Assembly (NCBI RefSeq): GCF_050433385.1
Contig: NZ_JBNPXI010000018.1
Span: forward strand, 1-64,000
Length of the DNA stretch: 64,000 nt
DNA from: Brassicibacter mesophilus
GTDB taxonomy: Bacteria > Bacillota > Clostridia > Tissierellales > Proteiniboraceae
Direction of reading: 5' to 3'
Below the pieces are notes generated by a model. It was not told where the DNA came from. It worked only from the letters and a program-made list of their open reading frames with translations, and searched no databases. Each line of letters starts with the position of its first letter. Position 1 is the first letter of the stretch. Positions 52,905 to 61,897 of this stretch are shown piece after piece. The translations under genes were made by a program, and so were the position numbers.

Positions 52905-53597
52905 ATGGAAGATAAGAACGAAGAATTCTTAGGAACGTCAAAATTCAGTGAAAGTGAAAACTATTATTTTCACCTCAATTATAAATTAAGCAGAAGGAAT
53001 AGAATGTTAATCATAGCATTAATATTATTAATTTCGATTAATGTTTATTTAGCATCTGGACTTGTTAAAAGAAATAAAGTAATAGATGCTTACTTTCATA
53101 ATATCGTTTCACTATCAAAGCATCATATAGCTGGCGCACATACTAATATGAAAGTAGTTGAACGATCGGATGATATTAATTCAAAGATAAGATTTCTAAT
53201 TAAAACCGAAGAAAACTTGGATGCAGCTAGGTCTTGTATAAGATCTTATTCTATATACTATAATTTTAAATCAACAAGCAATGATTACTATATAGGAAAT
53301 GGATATGCGAGTAGTTTTTTTGAGGCGTATATACGTGTTTTACAAGAATGGACTATAGCATTTCAAAGAAGTGATAAGAATAATATACCTAGTGAAGAAG
53401 AAATTAAAGACTATATCAGTGATTTGACGGCTATAGCAAATGAATTTTCTGTTTATGCAAATATGGACTACGATGATATAATACAAATCGAAGATTTAGA
53501 CTATGAAGAATTACATAGTCTATTTACTAAGTTGGCTAAAGAAACAAGAACTGAAAAGGTTAAAAATGAACTAAAATCTTTATATTTTCATGATTAG
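52905..53597 (+). CDS. hypothetical single-pass membrane protein
   Basis: A 230-residue protein with a cytoplasmic N-terminus of about 30 residues, one transmembrane helix (about 33-52, MLIIALILLISINVYLASG) and a helical extracytoplasmic domain. No family recognised. The ATG at 52905 is preferred to the one at 52872 because AGGGGTGA lies upstream and the longer form would overlap the ANT(6) scrap. Confidence 0.6.
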   Translation: MEDKNEEFLGTSKFSESENYYFHLNYKLSRRNRMLIIALILLISINVYLASGLVKRNKVIDAYFHNIVSLSKHHIAGAHTNMKVVERSDDINSKIRFLIKTEENLDAARSCIRSYSIYYNFKSTSNDYYIGNGYASSFFEAYIRVLQEWTIAFQRSDKNNIPSEEEIKDYISDLTAIANEFSVYANMDYDDIIQIEDLDYEELHSLFTKLAKETRTEKVKNELKSLYFHD

Positions 53598-53697
53598 CTT
53601 TTTATATGAAATTAAAATTTCATCAATAAGTATATATAAAATATATAGGAACAAGTTATTTTTTTACATTAATATTGTCGAAATAGATAGAAAATTA

Positions 53698-53726
53698 TTG
53701 AAAACAATAAATAAATAAGGTACAAT
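53698..53726 (+). promoter_or_regulatory. sigma-A-type promoter of the ClC gene
   Basis: TTGAAA (53698-53703), 17-bp spacer, TACAAT (53721-53726). It lies about 140 bp upstream of the ClC start and before a strong hairpin. Confidence 0.65.
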
Positions 53727-53769
53727 GTATACATATGAATAGTTCGTTTGCTCTTACCTTGAAAAAAAG

Positions 53770-53808
53770 AACCTTTATTTAAACACAGATAGTTTAGATA
53801 AAGGTTTT
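53770..53808 (+). terminator. leader hairpin (attenuator-like) before the ClC gene
   Basis: AACCTTTAT-T-TAAAC pairs with GTTTA-G-ATAAAGGTT around a 7-base loop: 15 bp with one wobble, followed by TTGCTAT. It sits between the promoter and the start codon, so it may act as attenuator or control element. The sequence does not match the fluoride riboswitch. Confidence 0.5.
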
Positions 53809-53868
53809 GCTATGCCGTATTACAGGTGGGACATTGTTAAAAAATTATCTTTGTGTGGAGGGTGTTTA

Positions 53869-55221
53869 ATGAAGAACAAGATCAAACAAGACTTTTTTGA
53901 GTACAGCATACTTTTATGTAGCTTAGCTAAGTGGACTGTACTAGCTGTATTTGCTGGAGGCGTGGTCGGTATCGCAACAGCATTTTTCCTTTATTTATTA
54001 CACATAGGAGAGAATAACTTTACTAAGATTGACTACTACTATCTATTTATTCCTATAGCATTCTTTATAAGTTCATATCTTATAATTAAGCTTGCTCCAG
54101 ATGCTGAAGGTCACGGAACAGAAAAAGTTATAGAAGCAGTGCACAAGAAATCAGGAGAAATAGATATCAAAGTTATACCAGTAAAGCTTATGGCAACTCT
54201 TGTAACTCTGATATCAGGAGGTTCTGCTGGTAAAGAAGGCCCTTGTGCTCAAATTGGAGCAGGAATAGCATCATCATTTGCAAATATGTTCAAATTGTCA
54301 GGTATGGATAAAAAAAGATTCGTAGTATGCGGTGTTAGCGCTGGCTTTGCTGGTGTTTTTGGTACGCCAATAGCTGGAGCAATATTTGCAGCAGAAGTAT
54401 TATATGTAGGCAGATTTTCGTACTTAGCATTTTTACCATCTTTAATATCTTCATATGTTAGTCTAATGATAAATAAGGCTATCTTAGGTGGATATCCTGA
54501 GTATATAATTAACTTTAATAATGAAAATAGTATAAAAGGTTTCTTAGGAATGGTTTTATTTGGACTAGTTATTGGATTAGTTGCTATGATATTTATTAGA
54601 GTACTTCACATAATAGAAGAGTTTATTAAGAACATAAAAATTTACAAACCTCTAAAAGGTATAATAGGAGGAATTATATTAGTATTAGTTGTAATATTAA
54701 CAGGAACAAAGGATTATATAGGATTAGGTACTGGTGTGATTGACCACTCACTAGCAGGAACGCAAGTAAGACCAATGTCCTTTATAGCTAAGATGTTTAC
54801 TACTTCTGTAACATTGGGATCTGGAGGTAGTGGGGGGATATTAACTCCAATATTTTATATAGGTTCTACATTTGGTAACCTATGGGGGACGCTGATTAAT
54901 AACAACATAGCCTTATTTTCTGCTATTGGAATGGTTGCATTTTTGGCTGCTACAGCAAATACACCAATTGCAGCAATCATTATGGCAATGGAGCTTTTTG
55001 GTGTAGAGGTTGCTTCACTTGCATCTATAGCATGTGTGGTAAGCTACTTAACCGTAGGACACAGAAGCGTATACCCAAGTCAGATATTAGCATTAGGCAA
55101 GACACCTTCAATTGATTTTGAGACAGATAAAGAGATAAAGGATGTAGGTAAGGTTAGGCTTGTTAGAAAAGGAATTTTGGCAAAGAAATATATAAATAGA
55201 ATAGCTAATAAATCAGAATAA
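53869..55221 (+). CDS. ClC-family chloride channel/transporter
   Basis: A 450-residue integral membrane protein of the ClC family with about ten to twelve membrane helices. The selectivity motifs are visible: GGSAGKEGPCAQIGAG (GKEGP, with the gating Glu kept) near residue 115 and GSGGSGGILTP near residue 320. The kept Glu fits a Cl-/H+ exchanger or a gated channel. No CBS domains are present. The ATG at 53869 follows TGGAGGG; an upstream frame start at 53812 would overlap the leader hairpin region. First gene of the core segment. Confidence 0.85.
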   Translation: MKNKIKQDFFEYSILLCSLAKWTVLAVFAGGVVGIATAFFLYLLHIGENNFTKIDYYYLFIPIAFFISSYLIIKLAPDAEGHGTEKVIEAVHKKSGEIDIKVIPVKLMATLVTLISGGSAGKEGPCAQIGAGIASSFANMFKLSGMDKKRFVVCGVSAGFAGVFGTPIAGAIFAAEVLYVGRFSYLAFLPSLISSYVSLMINKAILGGYPEYIINFNNENSIKGFLGMVLFGLVIGLVAMIFIRVLHIIEEFIKNIKIYKPLKGIIGGIILVLVVILTGTKDYIGLGTGVIDHSLAGTQVRPMSFIAKMFTTSVTLGSGGSGGILTPIFYIGSTFGNLWGTLINNNIALFSAIGMVAFLAATANTPIAAIIMAMELFGVEVASLASIACVVSYLTVGHRSVYPSQILALGKTPSIDFETDKEIKDVGKVRLVRKGILAKKYINRIANKSE

Positions 55222-55222
55222 A

Positions 55223-55256
55223 GATGAGAGTACTTTACAGTACTCTTTATTTTATT
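55223..55256 (+). terminator. rho-independent terminator after ClC gene
   Basis: AGAGTACT (55227-55234), TTAC loop, AGTACTCT (55239-55246), then TTATTTTATT. Directly after the ClC stop. Confidence 0.85.
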
Positions 55257-55283
55257 GAAAATAAAGCCATTAAATGATATAAT
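55255..55283 (+). promoter_or_regulatory. sigma-A-type promoter of the LCP gene
   Basis: TTGAAA (55255-55260), 17-bp spacer, TATAAT (55278-55283). About 185 bp upstream of the LCP start and overlapping the T-rich tail of the preceding terminator. Confidence 0.65.
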
Positions 55284-55468
55284 TCTTATAATTATTCTCC
55301 AAAATGTAATATAATTTTAACCTTTTATTACCTGCTGTTTTGTTATAATAATGATTAATACTGGAAAAGCAAAAACTTAGATTAAGATGAAATTATGATT
55401 ATAATAGGTGACTTATGTGTTAAAAAGTTTTTTGTAATGATTCTTTACGTAGAAAGTAGGTGTATGCT

Positions 55469-56458
55469 TTGAAGCATTTTTTAAAGGTTTTTTCGGTTGC
55501 ACTTTTATGCTTTATATTAGCAGTTGGTGCAGGAGTGTTTACTTATGTCAAATTTTATAATGCTGAAGCTGCTGAAAAAGATCCAGCAGATACAGCTAGT
55601 GGGAAAGAAGATGATAACAAGTCTGATGAAGAGGAAATCAAAGATCCGCTTCAGCGAGCAATAAGCAAAAGCAAGCGAGTTAACTTTTTGCTGCTTGGTA
55701 TGGAAGGACCAAGAACTGACACGATAATGTTTGCTAGCTTTGATACAAAGTCTAAGAAGGTGGATATGATATCAATACCTAGAGACACTTATTATTACAG
55801 AAAAGGTCATGAAAGTGCAGATGCTAGAAAGATCAATGCAGTCTATGGAAATGATGGTATAGATGGTATTAAAAATGCAGTGCAGAAAGTTTTAGGGGAC
55901 GTGCCTATTGAGCATTATGTAATGGTAGACTATAAAGGAGTAGCAAAGATTGTTGATGCACTTGGAGGGGTAGAAGTAAATGTACCATTCCATATGGAAT
56001 ATAGAGATACAACTGCTGGACAACCACCATTATATATTGACATTCCAAAGGGAAAACAGGTGCTAGATGGGAAACAGGCTGTAAAGTTTCTAAGATGGAG
56101 ACATAATAACGATATGACAGTAGGATATCCTGATGGTGATTTAGGAAGAATAAAGGCTCAGCAACAATTTGTAGCTTCAGCTATAAAGAAATCTCTTAGT
56201 TTAAAGTTACCTAATGTAATAAAAGCTTGCTTTACTTACGTAAAAACAGATGTTGGATTAAGTGATGCACTAGTTTATGCAGCCAACGCTTTGGGGATAG
56301 ATATGGAAAATATAAGCATGACTACCTTACCTGGAGATGGAGAGTACAAGACGATAAAAGGAACTAGGTTGTCATATTTTACTCATAATCCTGATAAGAT
56401 AAAAGATATGATGATGGAGTTATATGATGTGAAGATAGAAGAGAATACTGAAAACTAA
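55469..56458 (+). CDS. LytR-CpsA-Psr (LCP) family protein
   Basis: A 329-residue membrane-anchored LCP protein. One N-terminal transmembrane helix (about residues 5-25), an acidic linker, then the LCP domain: NFLLLGMEGPRTDTIMFASF (start of the fold with conserved Arg and Asp pair), DMISIPRDTYY (phosphate-binding Arg/Asp), and FLRWRHNN...DLGRIKAQQQF. LCP enzymes attach teichoic acids or other glycopolymers to peptidoglycan outside the cell. The TTG at 55469 is chosen over the GTG at 55460 for better spacing to AAAGTAGGTG. Confidence 0.9.
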   Translation: MKHFLKVFSVALLCFILAVGAGVFTYVKFYNAEAAEKDPADTASGKEDDNKSDEEEIKDPLQRAISKSKRVNFLLLGMEGPRTDTIMFASFDTKSKKVDMISIPRDTYYYRKGHESADARKINAVYGNDGIDGIKNAVQKVLGDVPIEHYVMVDYKGVAKIVDALGGVEVNVPFHMEYRDTTAGQPPLYIDIPKGKQVLDGKQAVKFLRWRHNNDMTVGYPDGDLGRIKAQQQFVASAIKKSLSLKLPNVIKACFTYVKTDVGLSDALVYAANALGIDMENISMTTLPGDGEYKTIKGTRLSYFTHNPDKIKDMMMELYDVKIEENTEN

Positions 56459-56460
56459 AA

Positions 56461-56487
56461 AAATGCGGCCTAGCAGGCCGCATTTTT
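56461..56487. terminator. bidirectional terminator between LCP gene and murC
   Basis: AAATGCGGCCT (56461-56471), AGC loop, AGGCCGCATTT (56475-56485) with A-run before and T-run after. It serves the plus-strand LCP gene and the minus-strand murC, whose stop codon lies inside the stem. Confidence 0.9.
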
Positions 56488-57867
56488 GTTTTCTAACATC
56501 ATTTCTCCAACTGTGTATATATCTCCAGCACCCATTGTAAGTACTATGTCACCTTCCGTAACATGACTTTTTAAATATTCACTAATCAAATTAAAACTTT
56601 CAAAATAAGTAGCATCAATACCATTTTTTATTAGGATATCTACAAGTTGTTTAGAGTGAATAAGTCCAGTATCTTTTTCTCTAGCAGCATATATATCTGC
56701 AACCAATACCTTATCGGCATCATAAAAAGACTCTCCAAAATCCTCTAGAAGTGCCTTTGTTCTAGTATAAGTATGAGGTTGAAATACGCACCAAACTTTT
56801 TTTGTTGTTAGATTTTTAATGGCAGAAAGTGTTGCCTTAACCGCAGTTGGATGATGTGCATAATCATCAATTATTTTTACACCATTTATCATACCTTTAT
56901 ATTCTTGTCTTCGATGAGTACCAGTGTAGTGTTGAATAGACTGTAAAATACTTTCTATAGGTACTCCACAAATATGAGTAGTTGCAATAGCAGCTAGTGA
57001 ATTATATATATTGTGCATGCCCATCACACCCAATTGTACATCGTATGTTTCATTGCCATTGATTGTGAGTTTGAAATATGGAAGGCCATTTGTCATAAAC
57101 TTTATATTACTAGCCTGATAATTACTGTTGTTATCTACACCAAAAGTAACTATATTGCAATTTGAGCTTTCTATTGCTTTTTTAACATTCGTATCATCGC
57201 TATTAGCAATTATATAACCATCTTTTGGTATCAGCTTAGAAAAGTCGGAGAACGTACTTATAATATGATCAAGATTTTTATAATAATCCAAATGATCTGC
57301 TTCAATATTTAATACAACTCCTATTGTTGCATAAAACTTAAGGATATTACCTTTGTATTCACATGCTTCTGTAATTAATAATTCACCATCTCCAATTTTA
57401 ATATTGCCACCAATTTGATCTAATTCACCACCTAGTAGAATCGTTGGCTGCAATGGTGACTCATCTAATATAACGGATATCATTCCTGTAGTTGTTGTCT
57501 TTCCATGAGTTCCAGACACAGCAACTGAGTTTTTATAGCCTTTCATTAACTGACCTAAAAAGGTACCTCTGTCGACTGTAGTAATATTTTTGCTAGTTGC
57601 CTCAATAAACTCAGGATTATCTTTACTAATAGCATCAGTGTAAACTATTAAGTCTGCTCCTAATATATTTTCCTTATTGTGCTCTAAATAAACTTTAGCA
57701 CCTTTAGACTCTAACTTTTTAAGTATAGGAGAAAACTTCATATCTGACCCAGATACTTTATATCCGTTTTCTAAAAGGATTTCGGCTAAACCACTCATAC
57801 TTATTCCCCCGATACCAATGAAATGTACATGAGAGAAGTTGTGGCTATGTATGTTAAATGAAAACAT
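56470..57867 (-). CDS. murC: UDP-N-acetylmuramate--L-alanine ligase MurC
   Basis: A 465-residue cytoplasmic Mur ligase that joins L-Ala to UDP-MurNAc with ATP. The N-terminal Rossmann motif FIGIGGISMSGLAEIL (residues 16-31), the P-loop GTHGKTTTTGM (about 118-128), the central HxxxHLDYY-type EADHLDYYKN and the C-terminal DDYAHHPT are all present and in order. Length is normal. It reads against its neighbours, convergent with the LCP gene and divergent from purR. AGGAGGT stands directly upstream of the ATG on the minus strand. Isolated murC next to purR is seen in Clostridium-type chromosomes. Confidence 0.95.
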   Translation of the reverse strand: MFSFNIHSHNFSHVHFIGIGGISMSGLAEILLENGYKVSGSDMKFSPILKKLESKGAKVYLEHNKENILGADLIVYTDAISKDNPEFIEATSKNITTVDRGTFLGQLMKGYKNSVAVSGTHGKTTTTGMISVILDESPLQPTILLGGELDQIGGNIKIGDGELLITEACEYKGNILKFYATIGVVLNIEADHLDYYKNLDHIISTFSDFSKLIPKDGYIIANSDDTNVKKAIESSNCNIVTFGVDNNSNYQASNIKFMTNGLPYFKLTINGNETYDVQLGVMGMHNIYNSLAAIATTHICGVPIESILQSIQHYTGTHRRQEYKGMINGVKIIDDYAHHPTAVKATLSAIKNLTTKKVWCVFQPHTYTRTKALLEDFGESFYDADKVLVADIYAAREKDTGLIHSKQLVDILIKNGIDATYFESFNLISEYLKSHVTEGDIVLTMGAGDIYTVGEMMLENKNAAC

Positions 57868-58016
57868 AAAAATACCTCCTAAATAGGAATAACATGATAT
57901 TCATATTATTTCCAATAATTATGTTATTATTATCATATTCATAATATTATCAAGTTGATACTGTGATGATTATACCATAATAGAACATTTAAAAAAAGAA
58001 AATATCTTATGCACTA

Positions 58017-58045
58017 TTGAATATTTTGTGGATAGCGAATAAAAT
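58017..58045 (+). promoter_or_regulatory. sigma-A-type promoter of purR
   Basis: TTGAAT (58017-58022), 17-bp spacer, TAAAAT (58040-58045), about 43 bp upstream of the chosen GTG start. Confidence 0.6.
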
Positions 58046-58087
58046 TAATTATAAAAGAAAACAATATTCGTGTTTAGGAGGATTTAT

Positions 58088-58909
58088 GTGGAAAAACTGA
58101 AAAGAAATGAAAGAACAGGCGCTCTAATGCATATTTTAACTGGCAGACCTAATCATATTTTTACATATAACTATTTTACAGAGATATTTAATGCTGCTAA
58201 ATCAACAATAAGTGAAGATATTGTAATTGTTAAAGAGTTAGTAGAAAAGCTTGAACTGGGATCTGTTGAGACCATAGCTGGTGCAGCAGGAGGAGTAAAA
58301 TTTTTACCCAAAGTATCTAATAATCATATTGTTGATTTTTTGCATGATATGTGCAGTAAAATTTCTAAAGGCAATAGACTTATACCTGGAGGGTTTATAT
58401 ATATGACTGACTTGCTATATTCTCCAGATATAGCTGGGAACATAGGAAAGATTTTCGCGACTAAATTTATTAATAAAGAAATAAATTATGTAGTTACAGT
58501 TGAGACTAAAGGAATTCCTATTGCATTAATGACAGCACAGATACTAAATGTGCCACTAGTTATAATTAGGAAGGATGCCAAGGTTACAGAGGGACCTACT
58601 GTGAGTATAAACTATGTCTCTGGATCAACTAGAAAAATTCAAACAATGTCACTTTCTCGTAAGGCTATGAAAGAGGAGTCAAAAGTACTTGTAATAGATG
58701 ATTTTATGAAAGCTGGAGGAACAGCTAAGGGTATCAAGGATATGATGACGGAATTCAAAGCAGAGGTAATGGGAATAGGTGTATTAATATCTACTGACGA
58801 GCCAAAAGAAAAGCTTGTTGATGATTATATTCCATTGCTAATACTTAAAAATGTTGATGAAGGTAATAAAATAGTGCAAATAGAACCTAATTTAGAAATA
58901 ATATGCTGA
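58088..58909 (+). CDS. purR: Pur operon repressor PurR (Gram-positive type)
   Basis: A 273-residue repressor of the Bacillus type. The N-terminal winged-helix domain covers residues 1-75, and a phosphoribosyltransferase-like domain follows, with the PRPP-binding loop VLVIDDFMKAGGTAKG at about residues 203-218. PRPP binding relieves repression of purine synthesis genes. The GTG at 58088 is chosen because AGGAGG ends six bases upstream; the in-frame GTG at 58070 would include that site in the coding sequence. Its position before spoVG is conserved in Firmicutes. Confidence 0.93.
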   Translation: MEKLKRNERTGALMHILTGRPNHIFTYNYFTEIFNAAKSTISEDIVIVKELVEKLELGSVETIAGAAGGVKFLPKVSNNHIVDFLHDMCSKISKGNRLIPGGFIYMTDLLYSPDIAGNIGKIFATKFINKEINYVVTVETKGIPIALMTAQILNVPLVIIRKDAKVTEGPTVSINYVSGSTRKIQTMSLSRKAMKEESKVLVIDDFMKAGGTAKGIKDMMTEFKAEVMGIGVLISTDEPKEKLVDDYIPLLILKNVDEGNKIVQIEPNLEIIC

Positions 58910-58951
58910 GAATACATAAAATCAAAAAAACAAACAAATTTTGTTTAGTTA

Positions 58952-58980
58952 GAAGGAATTTACAAAAAAATAGAGAATAT
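58952..58980 (+). promoter_or_regulatory. sigma-H promoter of spoVG
   Basis: GAAGGAATT (58952-58960), 11-bp spacer, AGAGAATAT (58972-58980). This fits the sigma-H consensus RNAGGAWWW-N11/12-RNNGAATWW exactly. spoVG is a classical sigma-H gene, so the call is well supported. Confidence 0.85.
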
Positions 58981-59026
58981 TACAAATACAAGTGAATGAC
59001 AGACTCCGCGGGAAGGTGGTGAGTAC

Positions 59027-59287
59027 ATGAAGGTAACAGATGTTAGAGTCAGGAAGGTAAGTAATGAGGGGAAGATGAAAGCCATAGTTTCGGTTACATT
59101 CGATGAAGAATTTGTAGTACATGATATAAAAATAATAGAAGGACAAAATGGGTTGTTTATTGCTATGCCTAGTAGAAAGATGACAGATGGTGAGTTTAGA
59201 GATATAGCTCATCCAATTAATTCAGAAACTAGAAATAAGATACAGGAAGCTGTTTTTGCAGAATATGAAAAAGTGATGAATGAGTAA
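59027..59287 (+). CDS. spoVG: septation/RNA-binding regulator SpoVG
   Basis: An 86-residue small cytoplasmic regulator. The opening MKVTDVRVRKV, VTFDEEFVVHDIKIIEGQNG and GLFIAMPSRKMTDGEFRDIA are the hallmark segments of SpoVG. It influences septum placement and gene expression by nucleic-acid binding. Length is normal. The ATG follows GAAGGTGG; upstream is a sigma-H promoter and downstream a terminator, so it is a single-gene transcript. Confidence 0.95.
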   Translation: MKVTDVRVRKVSNEGKMKAIVSVTFDEEFVVHDIKIIEGQNGLFIAMPSRKMTDGEFRDIAHPINSETRNKIQEAVFAEYEKVMNE

Positions 59288-59291
59288 AAAT

Positions 59292-59315
59292 AAGGGTCGG
59301 AAAGACCCTTTTTAC
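59292..59315 (+). terminator. rho-independent terminator after spoVG
   Basis: AAGGGTC (59292-59298), GGAAA loop, GACCCTT (59304-59310) followed by TTTTACTTTTT. Confidence 0.85.
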
Positions 59316-59368
59316 TTTTTGGTGATTATCTTTAATTATTATTAAATTATTAAAAATTCGATTTTTTC

Positions 59369-59397
59369 TTGAGTTTTTATTCCCATTGAATTATATT
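59369..59397 (+). promoter_or_regulatory. sigma-A-type promoter of the glmU operon
   Basis: TTGAGT (59369-59374), 17-bp spacer, TATATT (59392-59397), about 115 bp upstream of glmU. Confidence 0.55.
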
Positions 59398-59511
59398 AAT
59401 AATGGTGAAGTAACTTGCTTTTTTATACGGCATAATGAAGTATAGATTACCTTTCAGAAAAATAAAATAAAAGTATAACATAATAATGGTTTTGAATAAG
59501 GAGTGTGACAA

Positions 59512-60891
59512 ATGATACTTTCAATCATACTTGCTGCTGGAGAAGGTACAAGGATGAAGTCAAAGCTGCCTAAGGTGCTACATAAAGTTTGTGGTAAGCC
59601 TTTAGTAAGTCACGTAATTAAAGCTGCTAAAGGTGCTAACATAGATAAAAATGTAGTGGTTGTTGGTCATGGCGGCGATGCAGTAAAAAAAGCTTTAAAT
59701 GAAAATGTTGAGTATGCTGTTCAGCCAATTGGCGAAGGAGTACCTTATGGAACTGGTTTCGCAGTAATGCAGGCTAAAGACTATATAGAGGATGAAAGTT
59801 ATGTTATAATTCTATATGGAGATACTCCATTAATAACAAGTAAAACAATTAGTGAGCTAATAACATTTACTAAGGATGGAAATTATCAAGCTACTGTACT
59901 TACTGCAGACTTTGTTGATCCAACAGGATATGGTAGGATAATAAGAGATAGTAAAGGAAATGTAAAAGCAATAGTAGAACATAAGGATGCATCTGATGAA
60001 CAGAGAGCTATTCCAGAAATAAACTCAGGAATATATTGTTTTACAGGAAAGCATTTAAAGGAAACATTAGACAGATTGGATAACAACAATGTGCAGAATG
60101 AATACTATATAACAGATGCAATAAAGATATTGAATGATTTAGGACATAAAGTAGGCGGATATAAAATCGAAGATAGCGATGAAATAGCAGGCATCAATTC
60201 AAGAATACAGCTTGCTGAAGCTGAGAAAATAATGAGATATAGAATAAACGAAAAATTAATGGTTAATGGTGTAACAATTATTAATCCTGATAATACTTAT
60301 ATAGATAGCGACGTAAAGATAGAAAGAGACACTATAATATATCCTGGTGCAATAATAGAGGGTGATACTGAAATAGGAGAAGACTGCATTATTGGACATG
60401 GTACTAGGATTGTAAATAGTAAAATAGGCAATGAAGTTGAAATTCAGAGCTCAACTGTATTAGAAAGTAAAATTGATGACTTTACTAAAGTAGGACCATA
60501 TGCGTTTTTAAGGCCTAAGAGTGAAATAGGAAAAAACGTGAAGATTGGTGACTTTGTCGAGGTTAAAAATTCTAAAATAGATGATAATTCCAAGGCTTCC
60601 CACTTATCTTATATAGGTGATGCAGAAGTTGGAAAAAATGTTAATATAGGCTGCGGTGCTGTATTTGTTAATTACGACGGAAAAAATAAGCACAAGACTA
60701 CTGTGAAAGATAACGCTTTTATTGGATGTAACGCGAACCTTGTAGCTCCAGTTACAGTGAAAGAGAATGGATATGTTGCGGCAGGATCTACTATTACGCA
60801 AGATGTTCAAGAGAAAAGCTTATCAATTGCTAGAGCTAAGCAAGTAAATAAGGAAAACTGGGTAGAAAAAAAAGGCTTAATGAAAAAATAA
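59512..60891 (+). CDS. glmU: bifunctional GlmU, UDP-GlcNAc synthesis
   Basis: A 459-residue bifunctional cytoplasmic enzyme. The N-terminal uridyltransferase domain begins with LAAGEGTRMKSKLPKVLHK, and YGDTPLI carries the metal Asp. From about residue 250 the left-handed beta-helix of hexapeptide repeats follows (INPDNTYIDSDVKIERDTII...GHGTRIVNS...VKIGDFVEVKNS) for the acetyltransferase, with the catalytic His in ASHLSYIGDA. It makes UDP-GlcNAc for peptidoglycan and teichoic acid. Followed after 22 bp by prs in one operon. Confidence 0.96.
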   Translation: MILSIILAAGEGTRMKSKLPKVLHKVCGKPLVSHVIKAAKGANIDKNVVVVGHGGDAVKKALNENVEYAVQPIGEGVPYGTGFAVMQAKDYIEDESYVIILYGDTPLITSKTISELITFTKDGNYQATVLTADFVDPTGYGRIIRDSKGNVKAIVEHKDASDEQRAIPEINSGIYCFTGKHLKETLDRLDNNNVQNEYYITDAIKILNDLGHKVGGYKIEDSDEIAGINSRIQLAEAEKIMRYRINEKLMVNGVTIINPDNTYIDSDVKIERDTIIYPGAIIEGDTEIGEDCIIGHGTRIVNSKIGNEVEIQSSTVLESKIDDFTKVGPYAFLRPKSEIGKNVKIGDFVEVKNSKIDDNSKASHLSYIGDAEVGKNVNIGCGAVFVNYDGKNKHKTTVKDNAFIGCNANLVAPVTVKENGYVAAGSTITQDVQEKSLSIARAKQVNKENWVEKKGLMKK

Positions 60892-60913
60892 ATAAACAAT
60901 AGGAGGAATTTAA

Positions 60914-61861
60914 ATGAACATCAGCGGAAGAAACATAAAAATATTTTCAGGTAATGCAAATAGAGAGTTAGCTGAAAAAATATGTAATGAGCTAGGAGAA
61001 ACTTTAGGTGATAGTGAGGTTGGTACCTTTAGCGACGGAGAGATATCTGTTAATATAAATGAGACTGTTAGAGGCTCAGATGTATTTGTTATTCAACCTA
61101 CTTGTCCTCCGGTAAACAATAATTTAATGGAGCTCATAATATTAATGGATGCACTTAGAAGAGCATCAGCAGGTAGAATAAATGCTGTAGTTCCTTACTA
61201 TGGATATGCAAGACAGGACAGAAAAGCAAAGGCAAGAGATCCAATTACTTCAAAGCTTGTTGCAAATGTGTTGACGGTAGCAGGTGCTGATAGAGTATTA
61301 AGTATGGATCTACATGCTGCACAGCTTCAAGGATACTTTGATATCCCTGTTGATCATTTATTAGGAGGGCCAATACTTGCAGAACATTTTAAAAACGTCG
61401 TTGACAAAGATACTGTAATAGTATCACCAGATGTTGGTGGAGTTCAAAGAGCAAGAAACTTTGCAAGTATATTAGACTTACCTATCGCTATAATTGAAAA
61501 AAGAAGACCAAAAGCTAATGTGTCAGAAGTTATGAACATAATAGGAGATGTAGAAGGAAAAGATGCGATTATTGTTGATGATATTATAGATACAGCGGGT
61601 TCAATGACTAAGGCTGCTAAAGTCTTAAAAGATTTTGGTGCTAAACGAGTATTTGCCTGCTGTACACATGCAGTATTATCAGGGCCTGCAATTGAAAGAA
61701 TACAAGACTCAGTTATTGAAAAACTAGTTGTAACAGATACAATACCTTTAACAGAAGATAAGAAAATTAATCAAATCGAAGTAGTATCAGTTGCACCAAT
61801 TTTTGCAGAAGCTATTAGACGTATTTATAAAAATGAGTCGGTAAGCAGAATATTTGACTAA
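60914..61861 (+). CDS. prs: ribose-phosphate pyrophosphokinase
   Basis: A 315-residue cytoplasmic PRPP synthase that makes PRPP from ribose 5-phosphate and ATP. GDSEVGTFSDGEISVNINE, the ATP-site region YYGYARQDRKAKAR, DLHAAQLQGYFDIPVDHL and the PRPP motif IIVDDIIDTAGSM (about residues 217-229) are complete. The ATG follows AGGAGG. The position between glmU and pth is the standard Firmicute arrangement. Confidence 0.96.
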   Translation: MNISGRNIKIFSGNANRELAEKICNELGETLGDSEVGTFSDGEISVNINETVRGSDVFVIQPTCPPVNNNLMELIILMDALRRASAGRINAVVPYYGYARQDRKAKARDPITSKLVANVLTVAGADRVLSMDLHAAQLQGYFDIPVDHLLGGPILAEHFKNVVDKDTVIVSPDVGGVQRARNFASILDLPIAIIEKRRPKANVSEVMNIIGDVEGKDAIIVDDIIDTAGSMTKAAKVLKDFGAKRVFACCTHAVLSGPAIERIQDSVIEKLVVTDTIPLTEDKKINQIEVVSVAPIFAEAIRRIYKNESVSRIFD

Positions 61862-61897
61862 CAAATGACTTTGTACTAAATCTGAGGAGTTGGTTAT

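Noticed and set aside
53727..53868. Fluoride riboswitch upstream of the ClC gene
   Set aside because: The conserved crcB-motif sequence is absent; only a plain hairpin is visible.
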